Positions 43,462 through 52,215 are shown, numbered from the stretch's first letter. The stretch is DNA of 64,000 nt from Microbacterium oryzae (GCF_030406385.1 NZ_JAUEPM010000001.1:682001-746000); one strand, 5' to 3'. Notes: generated by a model from the letters alone, not told the origin. A program made the numbers and translations.

Positions 43462-43483
43462 AATTATTAGTACACTAACGATT
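43462..43483. promoter_or_regulatory. MarR/OhrR operator in the divergent promoter
   Basis: AATTATTAGT (43462-43471) and ACTAACGATT (43474-43483) form a 22-bp near-palindrome (two mismatched pairs) in a locally AT-rich gap. It contains TACACT (43471-43476), the -10 of the forward gene, and TTAGTG on minus (43473-43478), a likely -35 of the regulator gene, 18 bases from TAAGGT. Binding there would repress both genes. Confidence 0.7.
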
Positions 43484-43687
43484 ATGGGACGAGCAGCCGA
43501 CCGGAAGCCCCTGCGCGCGCGCATCCGCGAAGCGGGCGGGTTCTATCAGTGGTTCAACACCACGCTCATCGGCCTCGCCGGCCCGGCCCAGGTGGGCGAG
43601 GGGCGCGGCACGCCCTGCCACCGCTGCGGCGCCTTCAAGGCCGAGCACCGCCTGATCGAGGGCGAGCTGCACTGCCCCACCCCCTGA
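43484..43687 (+). CDS. Small CxxC protein divergent from the OhrR-like gene
   Basis: The 67-residue basic protein is of unknown function. It starts MGRAADRKPLRARIREAGG, contains FYQWFNTTLIGLAGPAQVG, then PCHRCGAFKAEH and a final LHCP. The CxxC plus a third cysteine suggests a half zinc ribbon or a redox site. TACACT (inside the shared operator) ends seven bases before ATG 43484, so the mRNA is leaderless and repression by the neighbour would be direct. Small size and strong promoter context argue for a real gene. Confidence 0.65.
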   Translation: MGRAADRKPLRARIREAGGFYQWFNTTLIGLAGPAQVGEGRGTPCHRCGAFKAEHRLIEGELHCPTP

Positions 43688-43693
43688 TCGCCG

Positions 43694-44092
43694 TCAGCGG
43701 AGGGCGACGAGCACGAGCTGCGTGACGCTCGAGATGATGCCGAGGGCGGCGAACGCGACCGCCCCCCAGCCCAGCAGACGCGGCAGCGGCGAGTGCTGCT
43801 GCAGGCGCACGGAGCCCGGACGCCGGGGGTTCGTGAAGACATCGACCTCGTCGGCATCGCCCGCCGCCCGTCGAACCTCGGGCGTGAGCAGCGCGTGGCC
43901 CACCTCGTGCCCGGCCGAGAACCAGCGGATGGCCGGAGGCTCCGCTTCCGGGAGCACGAACGCGCGGACGGGCACCCAGGTGCCGTCGGCCATCCGGGCG
44001 ACGATCGCCGCGAGACCGAGCACGATCGCGGCGCCCAGGCCGATCCACGAGAAGATCTCGGTGATCGCGCCGATCACGTGGCTGGCGTCCAT
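43694..44092 (-). CDS. Small membrane protein, hypothetical
   Basis: The 132-residue protein has a membrane segment near each end (SWIGLGAAIVLGLAAIVA, and LLGWGAVAFAALGIISSVTQLVLV) and a hydrophilic middle with SAGHEVGHALLTPEVRRAAG. The HEVGH sequence in the middle looks like an HExxH zinc motif, but the segment is too short for a known peptidase fold, so I do not claim activity. The ribosome site is poor. It ends six bases after the stop of the small CxxC gene on the other strand. Confidence 0.65.
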   Translation of the reverse strand: MDASHVIGAITEIFSWIGLGAAIVLGLAAIVARMADGTWVPVRAFVLPEAEPPAIRWFSAGHEVGHALLTPEVRRAAGDADEVDVFTNPRRPGSVRLQQHSPLPRLLGWGAVAFAALGIISSVTQLVLVALR

Positions 44093-44237
44093 GGGGCTCT
44101 CGTTCCTGGGGCGTCCCGTGTCCGCGGATGCCGCGTCTTCCCGGGGCTCCCAGCCTACGCGACCGCCACTCGCCGCCCGTGCGGAGGCTCAGAAGGTCAG
44201 GACCACCGACCGCAACTGGGCCTACGAGGGCATCGCG

Positions 44238-44471
44238 ATGTACGCCCCCGCCTCGGGCCCGACTGTGCCCGACCTGCGCGCCCCGAAGCCGCCGCTCGCC
44301 GACGGCTGGAACTGCCCCGCGGGCTACCCGATCAAGGGCAACCGGTCGAGCTCGGGCGAGTGGATCTACCACGTGCCCGGCGGGGAGTTCTACGACCGGA
44401 CGAACCCCGAGGAGTGCTTCGCGACGCAGCAGGACGCTCGCGACGCCGGCTATCGCGCCTCGAAACGCTGA
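44238..44471 (+). CDS. Sunset-domain protein, 77 residues
   Basis: The C-terminal half is a sunset domain, a small cysteine-bearing module seen in actinobacterial and nuclease-associated proteins: CPAGYPIKGN, IYHVPGGEFYDRTNPEECF and ATQQDARDAGYRASKR. ATG 44238 is chosen because GAGGG (44226-44230) lies seven bases upstream. The reading frame stays open and codon-like upstream as far as about 44205, so a longer protein starting at GTG 44118 or ATG 44091 cannot be excluded. It has no membrane segment. Its role is unknown, and it could bind nucleic acid. Confidence 0.6.
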   Translation: MYAPASGPTVPDLRAPKPPLADGWNCPAGYPIKGNRSSSGEWIYHVPGGEFYDRTNPEECFATQQDARDAGYRASKR

Positions 44472-44485
44472 CCGCTCGCCCGCCC

Positions 44486-44512
44486 GCCGGCGCCCCGCCC
44501 CGGGGCGCCGGC
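44486..44512. terminator. Bidirectional hairpin terminator
   Basis: GCCGGCGCCCC (44486-44496) pairs perfectly with 44502-44512 over a five-base loop, between the convergent sunset-domain gene and the 92-residue protein gene, whose TAG stop begins within it. There is no T-tract on either side. Confidence 0.55.
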
Positions 44513-44790
44513 TAGACGGCGAAGCCCGCGTCGAGCTCCGAGTAGGGCTCGAACGGCTTGGTGAGATCGCCGTCGTCCCGCGGTTCGTCCGGCACCTCCT
44601 CCACCTCGAAGGCGAGCGGGACCCCGGGCGAGACGAGGATGGCCAGCTCGCGGTTGCCGTAGAGAGTGACGGTGACGACCTCCCCGCCCTTGTGGAGAGC
44701 GTCGACTGCGGCGGCCTGGATGGTCTCGATGTCCTGCCCCTGTGCGAGGGGGTAGGACGTGTCATTGACGGTGAGCGTGATGCGCTGCAT
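44512..44790 (-). CDS. Small hypothetical protein, 92 residues
   Basis: It starts MQRITLTVNDTSYPLAQGQD at ATG 44790, with GGAGG seven bases upstream, which rules out longer starts. The first 70 residues look like a compact beta/alpha fold (TLTVNDTSYPL, TIQAAAVDALHKGG, TVTLYGNRELAILVSPG). The last 20 are acidic. I do not recognise the family, and no signal or membrane segment is visible. The gap to tRNA-Thr (44791-44929) holds the tRNA terminator and no gene. Confidence 0.66.
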   Translation of the reverse strand: MQRITLTVNDTSYPLAQGQDIETIQAAAVDALHKGGEVVTVTLYGNRELAILVSPGVPLAFEVEEVPDEPRDDGDLTKPFEPYSELDAGFAV

Positions 44791-44889
44791 GGGTTCCTCC
44801 AGACCCCAGGTAAACATCGCACCGATCTCGGGGGAACCCCTTGCCATCTGGACGAACCTGAGCCATGGCGGGGTCGGCGGACACGGGAA

Positions 44890-44923
44890 AAGGCCCGGTC
44901 GGATGTGCATCGGACCGGGCCTT
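44890..44923 (-). terminator. Terminator of tRNA-Thr
   Basis: AAGGCCCGGTC (44890-44900) pairs with GACCGGGCCTT (44913-44923), an 11-bp stem. Read on minus, it ends in GGGCCTTTTCC, seven bases beyond the tRNA 3' end. Confidence 0.8.
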
Positions 44924-44929
44924 CTTCGG

Positions 44930-45002
44930 AGCCACCTGTCGGAATCGAACCGACGACCTATTCATTACGAGTGAATCGCTCTGCCGACTGAGCTAAGGTG
45001 GC
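44930..45002 (-). tRNA. tRNA-Thr (anticodon CGT)
   Basis: Read on minus the 73 bases fold as acceptor GCCACCT with AGGTGGC, D arm GCTC...GAGC, anticodon stem ATTCA with TGAAT around CTCGTAA, and T arm GTCGG-TTCGATT-CCGAC. The anticodon is CGT. CCA is not encoded. A strong terminator follows. Confidence 0.97.
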
Positions 45003-45107
45003 GATTTCGCACCGCGCGAGCGGCACGAGAACCAAGCATACCGGTTCGGAAGGCGCGCCGCGAACCGGCACGGCCATCCGGGCGTTTCGCCGCCGACCGC
45101 CTCCTGC

Positions 45108-46670
45108 TCAGGAGCAGACGAGGCCGTCCTCCGGCACCGTCCCCGCCACGAGGAAGCTCTCGACGGCCTCGTTCACGCAGTCGCTGGAGCCGTTGTAGGC
45201 GGTGTGCCCCTCCCCCTCGTGCGTGAGCAGTACGCCCGACTCGAGCTGGTCGGCCAGTGCCTCGGCCCACTCGTAGGGAGTCGCGGGGTCTCCGGTGGTG
45301 CCGATGACGAGGATGGGCGCGGCCCCCGACGCCGCGATCTCCTCCCGCGTGCCGGTCGGCGGGTACGGCCAGTGCTCGCACACGGAGGCCCCGGACCAGT
45401 AGGGGGCGACCGTGGGCGCCTCCTCCGCGATGCGGCGCTCGGTCTCCTCGACCGCCTCCTCGGGATCCTCCGGATAGTCCATGCAGTTGTAGGCGTTGAA
45501 CGCCTCGGTGGAGTTGTCGGCGTATCCCCCGCTCTCGCGTCCGTTGTAGAAGTCTGCGAGGAAGAACGCCGCGGTCGGGTCCCCCTCCAGCGCTCCGGTG
45601 AGGGCCTCGGTGAGGTACGGCCAGTTCCCCTCGTTGTAGAGGGCCGCGATGATGGCGGTCATCAGGCTGTCGGCGCCGAGCTCGCGGCCGTCCTGCGCGG
45701 GCAGCGGAGCGGCGTCGACCGCGGAGAGCAGCGCCCCGAGATCCTGCATCGCGTCGTCGGCGATCCCCGCGAAGGGGCACGCCGATCCCGTGTCGCCCGC
45801 GACGCAGGCGCCCATGTACGTCTTCAGCGCCGCCTCGAAGCCGATGGCCTGGGCGACGCCCACCTCCTCGCCGGACGCCGCCGGGTCGATCGCGCCATCC
45901 AGCACGAGGCGGCCGACGCGGTCGGGGAAGTCCTTCGCGTAGGTCGCGCCGAGGAAGGTGCCGTAGGAGAAGCCCAGGTAGTCCAGCTCGCTCTCCCCGA
46001 GGACCGCGCGGAGGAGATCGAGGTCGTGCGCGGACTGCTCGGTGGTCACGAAGGGCAGGATGCCGCCGCTGTTCTCCTCGCACGCGTCGGCGAACGCCTT
46101 GGCGCGCTTCTCGAGGTCGGCCTCCCACTCCGCGGAGTCGCGCGCTCCCGCCGGGATGTCGTACAGGTACGAGTCCATCTCAGGGGCGTCGAAGCAGCGG
46201 ACCGCCGTCGACTCCCCCACCCCGCGCGGGTCCCAGCCCACGACGTCGTAGCTCTCCTGCAGCGCGTCTCCGACGGAGAAGTCGATGCTGTCGCGGATGA
46301 ACGACACCCCGCTGGCGCCCGGCCCGCCGGGGTTGGTCAGCAGCGACCCCTCGGCGTCGCCCGAGAGGGCGCGCTGGCGGATGACGGCGAGGTCGATCTC
46401 GCCGGCGTCCGGGTCGTCCCAGTCGAGCGGTGCGGTGACGGTCGTGCACTGGAAACCCTCGGCGCAGGCCTCCCACTCCAGGCGCTGGTCGTAGAACGGC
46501 AGCAGCTCGTCGGGCACCCCCTCGACCACCGGATCGGCGCCGGCGGTGGGCGCGGCTTGCGTGGTCGTGTCGGGATTCGCGGACAGGCAGCCCGACAGCG
46601 CGAGCGCGGCCGTGACGAGCCCGACGACGACGGCCGTGAGCCGCGTGCTCCGGGGATGGCGAGCGGTCAT
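45108..46670 (-). CDS. Secreted alpha/beta-hydrolase lipoprotein, TAP-like C-terminus
   Basis: The 520-residue protein has a signal peptide with lipobox LALSGC, so it is lipid-anchored outside the cell. The hydrolase core shows LTNPGGPGASG (oxyanion), DVVGWDPRGVGEST, the nucleophile elbow LGFSYGTFLG, and in the TAP-like C-terminal domain the acid in GTTGDPATPYEW and the histidine in GEGHTAYN. Relatives are tripeptidyl or prolyl aminopeptidases of Streptomyces. GGAAGGAAG precedes ATG 46670. The start overlaps the holB stop by four bases, an unlikely functional pair, so co-expression may be incidental. Confidence 0.88.
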   Translation of the reverse strand: MTARHPRSTRLTAVVVGLVTAALALSGCLSANPDTTTQAAPTAGADPVVEGVPDELLPFYDQRLEWEACAEGFQCTTVTAPLDWDDPDAGEIDLAVIRQRALSGDAEGSLLTNPGGPGASGVSFIRDSIDFSVGDALQESYDVVGWDPRGVGESTAVRCFDAPEMDSYLYDIPAGARDSAEWEADLEKRAKAFADACEENSGGILPFVTTEQSAHDLDLLRAVLGESELDYLGFSYGTFLGATYAKDFPDRVGRLVLDGAIDPAASGEEVGVAQAIGFEAALKTYMGACVAGDTGSACPFAGIADDAMQDLGALLSAVDAAPLPAQDGRELGADSLMTAIIAALYNEGNWPYLTEALTGALEGDPTAAFFLADFYNGRESGGYADNSTEAFNAYNCMDYPEDPEEAVEETERRIAEEAPTVAPYWSGASVCEHWPYPPTGTREEIAASGAAPILVIGTTGDPATPYEWAEALADQLESGVLLTHEGEGHTAYNGSSDCVNEAVESFLVAGTVPEDGLVCS

Positions 46671-47824
46671 GGCTTCCTTCCGCTGACGATCGTGACGAGG
46701 AGGCTCTCGAGCGCGAGCGTGGGCTGCACGTTCTGCTCGAGCGCGTCGCGCGTCTCGGCGATGTGGTCGAGAACGACGAGCGTGCGCTGCGGCTTCCACG
46801 CGCTCGCGAGCGCGCGCAGGTCGTCGAGCAGCTCGAGGTTGATGAGCCCCTCCTCGCGGCCGAGCTGCAGGAGCACGATGTCGCGATACAGCGACTGCAG
46901 GTCGGTGAGCACCCTGTCGATGCCGTCGCGGAGGCTGCGGGTGGCGCGCTTGCGCTGCTCGTCCTCCAGGGCGGTGATCTGCGAGCGCACCGCCGGGGGG
47001 ATGCGCGCGCCTTCGACCACGCCGACCGTCCGAAGGAGGGAGGCGCGCTCGGCCTCGTCGCGCTCGGCCGTCAGCGCCTTCGCGTCGTCACCCGCAGCCT
47101 GCACGATCTCCCCGGCGACCTCCACGACGTCGCCGATGCCCCGCACGCGCAGGACCGCGCGCAGCGTCTCGTCGCGCCGACGGCGCGACGCGGGGTCGGT
47201 GGCGAGCCGCTGCGCCATCCCGATGTGGCGCTGCGCATGACGCGCCGCCTGCTCCGCCGTCGCCGCATCCACGCCCGTGCGCGCCTGGATGAGAGCGGCC
47301 ACGTCCGCCACTTCGGGCTCGCGCAGCCGCAGCAGCCGCACGCGCGAGCGGATGGTCGGAAGCAGGTCGGCGTCGCTGGGCGCGCAGAGCACCCAGATCG
47401 TCTCCGGTGGCGGCTCCTCGAGGGCCTTGAGGAGCACATTCGAGGTGCGCTCGGTCATCCGGTCGGCGTCCTCGACGACGATGACGCGGTAGCGGCCGGT
47501 GGACGGCGAGAAGTAGGAGCGCTCGACGAGCGAGCGCGCCTGCGCGATGGTGATGATGACGCCCTCGGTGCGCAGCGCCGTGAGGTCGGGATGCGTGCCG
47601 GCGAGCACCTGCCGCATCGTCGCGGCGTCATCGGGGCCCGACGCGATGAGCGCCGCGGCGAAGGCGCGCGCAAGGGTCGAGCGGCCGGAGCCGGGAGGGC
47701 CCGTGATGAGCCAGGCGTGCGAGAGCGCGGCCGTGCCGGACGCGGCCGTCTGCAGGATCTCGACGGCCTGGTCCTGCCCCCACACATCGCTCCAAGGGGG
47801 GGCGGGCGCGACGAGCGAGGTCAT
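46667..47824 (-). CDS. holB: DNA polymerase III subunit delta prime
   Basis: The 385-residue clamp-loader protein has Walker A GPPGSGRST (42-50), IIVVEDADRMTERTSNVLLKALEEPPP (sensor and SRC-like region as in RIRSRV downstream) and a C-terminal helical collar domain. Its AAA+ core is intact, although delta prime subunits do not always hydrolyse ATP. TAGGCT (minus) ends six bases before ATG 47824, a leaderless start. It lies 40 bases from tmk and just upstream of the lipoprotein hydrolase. Clamp loading is essential for replication. Confidence 0.93.
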   Translation of the reverse strand: MTSLVAPAPPWSDVWGQDQAVEILQTAASGTAALSHAWLITGPPGSGRSTLARAFAAALIASGPDDAATMRQVLAGTHPDLTALRTEGVIITIAQARSLVERSYFSPSTGRYRVIVVEDADRMTERTSNVLLKALEEPPPETIWVLCAPSDADLLPTIRSRVRLLRLREPEVADVAALIQARTGVDAATAEQAARHAQRHIGMAQRLATDPASRRRRDETLRAVLRVRGIGDVVEVAGEIVQAAGDDAKALTAERDEAERASLLRTVGVVEGARIPPAVRSQITALEDEQRKRATRSLRDGIDRVLTDLQSLYRDIVLLQLGREEGLINLELLDDLRALASAWKPQRTLVVLDHIAETRDALEQNVQPTLALESLLVTIVSGRKP

Positions 47825-47864
47825 ACCGCCAGCCTAATCACGGCCTCCGACAGCACTCGTCACC

Positions 47865-48491
47865 TCAGATCCGCTCGGCCACACGCGCGCGGATAGCCTG
47901 AGCGAGGTCCTCGGGAGACCGACTCGCGTCGACGACGAGGAAGCGTGCCGGCTCCGTCGCCGCGAGCGCGAGGAACGACTCCCGCACCCGGCGGTGGAAG
48001 TCCTCCTTCTCGGCTTCGAGGCGGTCGAAGGGCTTGCCGGCCGCATCCAGCCGAGCGCGCGCGGCCCGCGGTTCGAGATCGAGCAGCACCGTGACGTCGG
48101 GCAGCGCGCCCTCCGCCGCCCAGAGCGACAGCCCTCGGACCTCGTCTGCGTCGAGCACCCGGCCGGCGCCCTGGTACGCGACCGAGGAGTCCAGATAGCG
48201 GTCCTGGATCACGACGTCGCCGCGCGCGAGCGCGGGTCGGACGACCGTCTGCACGTGGTGGGCGCGGTCGGCGGCGTACAGGAGGGCCTCAGCCCGAGGG
48301 GCGATGTCGCCGCGGTGATGCAGGACGATGTCGCGGATGAGCTGCCCGACCTCGCTCCCGCCCGGCTCGCGGGTTCGGACGACCGCACGGCCGCTCTGCT
48401 CCAGCCACTGCTGAAGCAGAGCCGCCTGCGTCGTCTTGCCGACGCCGTCGCCGCCCTCGAAGGTGACCCAGAGGCCCGGCGCCACCGTCAC
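47865..48491 (-). CDS. tmk: Thymidylate kinase
   Basis: The 208-residue enzyme phosphorylates dTMP to dTDP. It has the P-loop FEGGDGVGKTTQA, the DR(E/H)PGG-type loop TREPGGSEVGQLIRD, VIQDRYLDSSVAYQGAGR and a LID region with RLEAEKEDFHRRVRESF. GTG 48491 overlaps the topA stop by four bases (GTGA), so topA and tmk are coupled. The following holB has its own promoter. Confidence 0.94.
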   Translation of the reverse strand: MTVAPGLWVTFEGGDGVGKTTQAALLQQWLEQSGRAVVRTREPGGSEVGQLIRDIVLHHRGDIAPRAEALLYAADRAHHVQTVVRPALARGDVVIQDRYLDSSVAYQGAGRVLDADEVRGLSLWAAEGALPDVTVLLDLEPRAARARLDAAGKPFDRLEAEKEDFHRRVRESFLALAATEPARFLVVDASRSPEDLAQAIRARVAERI

Positions 48492-51232
48492 TTCTTCTTC
48501 GCGGCCGGTTTGCGCGCGGTCGTGGTCTTGCGCGTGGTCGTCCGCTTCTTGACCGGGCCCTTGGCGCGCTTGTCCGCCAGCAGCTGCTTGGCGCGCTCGA
48601 AGTCGACCTCGTCGACCGTCTCGCCCCGCGGGATGGTCGCGTTCGTCTCACCGTCGGTGACGTACGGTCCGAAGCGGCCGTCCTTCACGCGGATCGGCTT
48701 GCCGCTGACGGGGTCGTTGTCGAACTCCTTGAGCGCGCTCGACGCGCGCTTGGCGCCGTACTTCGGCTGCTTGTACAGCTCCAGCGCCTGCTCGAGCGTG
48801 ATGTCGAAGATCTGGCTCTCGCTCTCGAGCGAGCGCGAGTCGGAGCCCTTCTTCAGGTACGGCCCGAAGCGGCCGTTCTGCGCGGTGATCTCGTCGCCGG
48901 TCTCCGGGTCGGCGCCGACCACGCGCGGCAGCGACAGCAGGCGCAGCGCGGTGTCGAGGTCGACCGACTCCGGCGTCATGCTCTTGAACAGCGACGCCGT
49001 GCGGGGCTTCGGAGCCGCGGCCTTCTTCGTACCGCGCTTCTTGGGCGCCTCCTCGACCACCTCGCCGGTGGCGGGATCGGCGTCCTCGGCGGAGGGCGGG
49101 TCCTGCTCCTGCACGTAGGGGCCGTACCGGCCGTCCTTCACGACGACGATCTTGCCGTTCTCGGGGTTCTCGCCGAGCACGCGGTCGCTCACGACCGGGG
49201 CGTCGATGAGCTCCTGCGCTTTCGCGGGGGTGAGCTCGTCGGGGGCGAGGTCCTCGGGGACGTTGACGATCCGCGGCTTCTCGTCGGGGTGCGCCGGGTC
49301 GACGACCTCGAGGTACGGGCCGTACTTGCCCACGCGCAGCGTGGCGGTCTCCGTGATCGGCATCGAGTTGATGGCCCGCGCGTCGATCTCGCCGAGGTTG
49401 TCCACGATGTTGCGGAGGCCGGGGTGCCCCTCGCCGCCGAAGTAGAAGGACTTCAGCCAGTCCACTCGGCGCTGTTCGCCGCGTGCGATCGCATCGAGGT
49501 CGTCCTCGAGCTCAGCGGTGAAGTCGTAGTCCACGAGCTCGGCGAAGTGGTCCTCGAGCAGGCGGATGACGCTGAACGCGATCCAGGTGGGCACGAGCGC
49601 CTGACCGCGCTTGACGACGTAGCCGCGGTCGAGGATGACGCCGATGATGCTCGCGAACGTGGAGGGGCGGCCGATGCCGCGCTCCTCCAGCGCCTTCACG
49701 AGGCTGGCCTCGGTGTACCGGGGCTTCGGCGTGGTCTCGTGGCCCTTCGCGTTCGCCTCGCGCAGTGCGAGCAGGTCGCCCTCGGCGACCTTCGGGAGCG
49801 ACTGCTCCTTGGCCTCGTCGGCGTCGCCGCGCTTCTCGTCGCGGCCCTCCTCATAGGCCTCGAGGAAGCCCTTGAACGTGTACACCGTGCCCGAGGCCGT
49901 GAACTCGACCTTGGCGCCGTCGGCGTCCGTCTCCAGCGTGACCGTGGTCGTCTCGAACTTCGCGTCGGACATCTGGCTCGCGATGGTGCGCTTCCAGATG
50001 AGGTCGTACATGCGCTGCTCGTCGCGGCCCAGCTGGCCCGAGACCTCGCTGGGCGTCCGGAAGCGGTCGCCGGAGGGGCGGATGGCCTCGTGCGCCTCCT
50101 GCGCGTTCTTGCTCTTCGAGGCGTACGAGCGGGGCTTCAGCGGCACGGCCTGCTCGCCATAGAGGCCCACGGCCTGCTCGCGCGCGGCGCTGATCGCCTG
50201 CGCGCTGAGGTTCGTCGAGTCGGTGCGCATATAGGTTATGTAGCCGCGCTCGTAGAGGCTCTGCGCGACCGACATGGTGATCTTCGCCGACATGCCGAGC
50301 TTGCGCCCCGCCTCCTGCTGCAGCGTGGAGGTCGTGAACGGGGCCGAGGGGCGCCGGGTGCCGGGCTTCGCCTCGACCTTGGTCACGCGCGCGGAACCGG
50401 CCGCGTCGATGGCGGCGGAGAGCTTCCGCGCGGCGTCCTCGTCGAGCACGACGACCGCGCGCTTGAGCTCGCCCTTGTCGTCGAAGTCGCGGCCGGTCGC
50501 CAGCGGCGAGCCGTCCATCCGCACGAGGCGCACGGCGAACGCCTCGGCGTCGCGGGCGGCCGTCGCCTCGATGCCCCAGTACGAGGCCGAGACGAAGGCC
50601 ATGCGCTCGCGCTCGCGGTCGACCACCATGCGCGTGGCGGCGGACTGCACGCGGCCGGCACTCAGCGCACTGCCGGAGCTGCCCGAGCCGATCTTGCGCC
50701 ACAGCACGGGCGAGACGTCCCACCCGTAGAGCCGGTCGAGGATGCGGCGGGTTTCCTGCGCGTCGACGAGCGCGAGGTCGAGCTCGCGGGTCCTGTCGAC
50801 CGCCGCACGGATGGCGTCGGGCGTGATCTCGTGGAAGACCATGCGCTTGACGGGGATCTTCGGCTTCAGCGTCTCCAGGAGGTGCCAGGCGATGGCCTCG
50901 CCCTCGCGGTCCTCATCGGTGGCGAGCAGGAGCTCGGAGGCCTCCTTCACCGCGCGCTTGAGCTCGGAGACGGTCTTCGTCTTGCGGTCGCTCACGACGT
51001 AGTACGGCTCGAAGCCGTGCTCGATGTCGATCGAGTACTTGCCGTACGCCTCGCGATCCTTCTCGGGGATGTCGCGCTTGTCGGCGAGGTCGCGGATGTG
51101 CCCGACCGAGCTCAGCACCTCGTATCCGTCGCCGAGATAGCCCTGAATAGAGCGCATCTTCGTCGGAGACTCGACGATGACGAGAGTCTTGCCGGCCGGG
51201 GCCTTGCCCGCTGCCGTCTTGCCTGATGCCAA
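48488..51232 (-). CDS. topA: DNA topoisomerase I
   Basis: The 914-residue type IA topoisomerase relaxes negative supercoils. The TOPRIM domain has LVIVESPTKMRSIQGYL and TDEDREGEAIAWH, and the active-site Tyr334 lies in YITYMRTDSTNLSAQA. The C-terminus has four DNA-binding repeats, seen as GKYGPYLE, GRYGPYVQ, GRFGPYLKK and GRFGPYVTD, and a lysine-rich tail. The zinc fingers of E. coli TopA are absent, as usual in actinobacteria. The start is TTG 51232, supported by AGGAAAGGACG upstream. TATGGT (51256-51261 on minus) is a likely -10. Confidence 0.96.
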   Translation of the reverse strand: MASGKTAAGKAPAGKTLVIVESPTKMRSIQGYLGDGYEVLSSVGHIRDLADKRDIPEKDREAYGKYSIDIEHGFEPYYVVSDRKTKTVSELKRAVKEASELLLATDEDREGEAIAWHLLETLKPKIPVKRMVFHEITPDAIRAAVDRTRELDLALVDAQETRRILDRLYGWDVSPVLWRKIGSGSSGSALSAGRVQSAATRMVVDRERERMAFVSASYWGIEATAARDAEAFAVRLVRMDGSPLATGRDFDDKGELKRAVVVLDEDAARKLSAAIDAAGSARVTKVEAKPGTRRPSAPFTTSTLQQEAGRKLGMSAKITMSVAQSLYERGYITYMRTDSTNLSAQAISAAREQAVGLYGEQAVPLKPRSYASKSKNAQEAHEAIRPSGDRFRTPSEVSGQLGRDEQRMYDLIWKRTIASQMSDAKFETTTVTLETDADGAKVEFTASGTVYTFKGFLEAYEEGRDEKRGDADEAKEQSLPKVAEGDLLALREANAKGHETTPKPRYTEASLVKALEERGIGRPSTFASIIGVILDRGYVVKRGQALVPTWIAFSVIRLLEDHFAELVDYDFTAELEDDLDAIARGEQRRVDWLKSFYFGGEGHPGLRNIVDNLGEIDARAINSMPITETATLRVGKYGPYLEVVDPAHPDEKPRIVNVPEDLAPDELTPAKAQELIDAPVVSDRVLGENPENGKIVVVKDGRYGPYVQEQDPPSAEDADPATGEVVEEAPKKRGTKKAAAPKPRTASLFKSMTPESVDLDTALRLLSLPRVVGADPETGDEITAQNGRFGPYLKKGSDSRSLESESQIFDITLEQALELYKQPKYGAKRASSALKEFDNDPVSGKPIRVKDGRFGPYVTDGETNATIPRGETVDEVDFERAKQLLADKRAKGPVKKRTTTRKTTTARKPAAKKK

Positions 51233-51304
51233 GGGGCGTCCTTTCCTCGAAGCACACCATACACAGCGCGCACCGACGGAACTCTCAGAGGAGAGGGTCG
51301 CTGC

Positions 51305-51625
51305 TCACGACGGCGGCGGCCCGGCTCGGGCGGCGGCCACCACGGCGAATCCGCCGAATTCGGAGCGGACGGAGACCGTTGCGATGAGACCGTCCACGCT
51401 ACAGGACGCCACCTCCGCCCCCGCAGCCGCCGCGACAACGCCGGCGAGCGCGCAGGGGTCTCCGGGCACGGCGCCGCTCAGTCCGTCGGCCGCGGCGAGC
51501 GCGGCGGCGTCGGCCGTGCCCGCCAGGCGCTGGCTCTCGGCGGCGGCGGCGCCCGCGGCCGAGAGCCCCAGCACGAGCAGTCCGGCGGCGGCGATGACGC
51601 CCGCTCCGATCGCGGATCCGGCCAT
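51305..51625 (-). CDS. TadE/TadG-like protein of the topA-adjacent Tad locus
   Basis: The 106-residue protein has an N-terminal segment GSAIGAGVIAAAGLLVLGLSAAGAAAAE, the prepilin-like hydrophobic stretch of minor pilins, then a short Cys-containing domain. It is typical of the helicase/secretion-neighbourhood TadE-like proteins. One-base overlap with the upstream TadE gene places it last in the pilus operon. It may be a minor pseudopilin, but processing is not testable here. Confidence 0.72.
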   Translation of the reverse strand: MAGSAIGAGVIAAAGLLVLGLSAAGAAAAESQRLAGTADAAALAAADGLSGAVPGDPCALAGVVAAAAGAEVASCSVDGLIATVSVRSEFGGFAVVAAARAGPPPS

Positions 51626-51978
51626 CAGAGCCCGCCCGCGAGCGCGCAGCTGGACGCGGAGAGCGGGAGCGCGGCGCCGCCCAGCCGCACCGTCACGGCG
51701 ACCGTGGCGCAGACGAGATCACCCTCGTGCGCCACGGACAGCCTGCCGTCCACGGCGGCGGCGACTCCAGCCGCCCTGTTCTGACCCTCTCCTCGGGCGA
51801 GGAGGCGCGCGGCGTCGGCGGCCGCATCCTGCAGCTGCACCTGCCGCGCGCTCGCGCCGAGACCGGCGACTCCGAGCGCGACGACGAGGAGGACGGCGGG
51901 CAGTGCGACGGCGAGCTCCGCTGCGACCGCGCCACGGTCGTCGAGCCGCGGAAGACGCCGCCGCACCGCCTTGCGCAT
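51625..51978 (-). CDS. TadE-like minor pilin
   Basis: The 117-residue protein begins with a basic MRKAVRRRLPRLDD and the conserved RGAVAAELAVALPAVLLVV, the glycine-x-x-x-x-glutamate prepilin motif with a following membrane helix of TadE proteins. The rest is a short beta-rich domain with two cysteines (DLVCATVAV, ASSCALAGG). It is one-base-coupled on both sides. It probably sits in the membrane as part of a Flp-type pilus. Confidence 0.8.
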   Translation of the reverse strand: MRKAVRRRLPRLDDRGAVAAELAVALPAVLLVVALGVAGLGASARQVQLQDAAADAARLLARGEGQNRAAGVAAAVDGRLSVAHEGDLVCATVAVTVRLGGAALPLSASSCALAGGL

Positions 51979-52172
51979 CAGGGCACCGTGAGGGCGCGGC
52001 GCACGAGGTCGGTGAGGATCTGCTGCACCTCCCCCGAGCGCATGATCATCACCAGCATGCCGGCGAACGCGACGGCGGCCATCGTGACGATCGCGTACTC
52101 GGCGGTCGAGGCACCGGTGTCGTCGTCGAGCAGCGCGACGAGCCGCGACGGGGTTCCAGGTCTCTCGGTCAT
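51978..52172 (-). CDS. DUF4244 Flp-type pilin
   Basis: The 64-residue protein has DDDTGASTAEYAIVTMAAVAFAGMLV, with the TAEYA prepilin cleavage context and a single membrane helix. It then ends after about 20 residues, as do DUF4244 major pilins next to actinobacterial TadE genes. AAGGAG precedes ATG 52172. It is probably the main subunit of the small pilus. Confidence 0.85.
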   Translation of the reverse strand: MTERPGTPSRLVALLDDDTGASTAEYAIVTMAAVAFAGMLVMIMRSGEVQQILTDLVRRALTVP

Positions 52173-52215
52173 GTGCTCCTTCTTTCTCTGTGGGGTTCTC
52201 CGGCGGGATGGGTGT

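Noticed and set aside
43694-44092. HExxH metalloprotease from the HEVGH motif
   Set aside because: The protein is too short, with the motif in a small loop between two membrane segments and no third ligand recognisable.
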